A DNA stretch of 64,000 nt from an uncultured Acetatifactor sp. (GTDB taxonomy: Bacteria; Bacillota; Clostridia; Lachnospirales; Lachnospiraceae). Below are positions 63,733-64,000 of the stretch, piece by piece (positions within the stretch are counted from its first letter, which is position 1; every line of letters begins with the position of its first letter). Location of the stretch: NCBI GenBank assembly GCA_910589655.1, contig CAJUTJ010000146.1, positions 3,617 to 67,616 of the forward strand. Direction: 5' to 3'. The translations under genes were made by a program, and so were the position numbers. The notes beneath the pieces are model-generated. The model did no database searches. It was not told where the DNA came from and saw nothing but the letters and a program-made list of their open reading frames with translations.

Positions 63733-64000
63733 GTGTGCCCGGTGGGCACACGTTCTAACGGGTGAAAGTCCCCAATCCGCCCGGCAGTGGGAAGGATACA
63801 GCCGAAGCCAAGGGTGTCCATCGTGAGGTGGAATCTGAAGAAAGGATTAGGCAAAACTCTGGCTTGCTACATTTGAGGCTAAATGCAGGGATAAGGTTGC
63901 CAAACAAACCAAAGTCCGATAACTGCACGGAACTGTATTTAGTAGTTATGGAGTGAGTATAAGAGGGAAAGAGCGTGTGAGTACCCGGGGAGGTCTCGTG
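63733..64000 (+). mobile_element. Group II intron, 5' end (partial)
   Basis: Begins GTGTGCCC-GGTGGGCACAC, then TTCTAACGGGTGAAAGTCCC, the typical opening of domain I in bacterial group II introns. Further domain I helices follow (GGCAGTGGGAAGG, GGGTGTCC, AAACTCTGGC, AGGCTAAATGC). The reverse transcriptase ORF and domains V-VI lie beyond the window. Insertion just after a terminator-like hairpin is the habit of class C introns, but the class cannot be fixed from this fragment. Confidence 0.8.

Overview
The window looks like chromosomal DNA of a Lachnospiraceae-type (Clostridium cluster XIVa) Gram-positive anaerobe. I infer this from moderate GC, strong AGGAGG-type ribosome sites, a T-box ahead of ileS, a class 1B PyrD with PyrK, sporulation-type genes (spoVT, a SpoIIQ-like protein, a CotH-family protein, a DUF3794-LysM protein) and two sequences matching the flagellar sigma-D promoter. 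No rRNA, tRNA or CRISPR array was seen.

Layout. 1-6675: pectin/oligosaccharide use: the end of a sugar ABC permease, a cytoplasmic FG-GAP protein, a six-hairpin glycosidase-like enzyme, a 35-bp minisatellite and a GH28 enzyme; a probable KDG kinase lies at 11.5 kb. 6900-11242: pth-mfd and a 37-residue protein. 12.5-18.4 kb: a GT39-like membrane protein, DUF4956 and VTC-domain genes, divergent from a CotH-family gene. 18.5-31 kb: spoVT, a diguanylate cyclase, T-box/ileS, glgP, a phosphoesterase lipoprotein and an aconitase-family hydratase. 31.3-40.5 kb: an SseB-like protein, a sigma-D-linked EF-hand protein, a MATE transporter, a sugar-binding lipoprotein, a SpoIIQ-like protein, an amidohydrolase and a degenerate GH9-like lipoprotein. 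40.7-46 kb: ddl-murF, a VanRS-like two-component system and plsC. 47-51 kb: a DUF4190 protein and pyrC-pyrK-pyrD. 51-57 kb: DUF3794-LysM, a second sigma-D-linked gene, ispE, a GntR regulator, murI and DUF1934. 57-62 kb: an orphan AHH/HNH-like toxin-nuclease ORF, a methyltransferase, a membrane protein and a DUF4157 gene whose stop overlaps a PPIase lipoprotein start. 62.2-64 kb: asnS, then the 5' end of a group II intron just after a hairpin.

The most interesting material is between genes. A structured leader with compensatory stem changes precedes both the aconitase-family gene and asnS (element C). A chain-of-hairpins element recurs directly ahead of pth, the SseB-like gene, plsC, pyrK and probably the GntR gene, always in gene orientation (element A). 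A MITE-like repeat with GTTACTGTTCACT-type inverted ends occurs in two near-identical 133-bp copies plus two diverged ones (element B). I do not recognise any of the three as a named family. All comparisons were made by eye on this window only.
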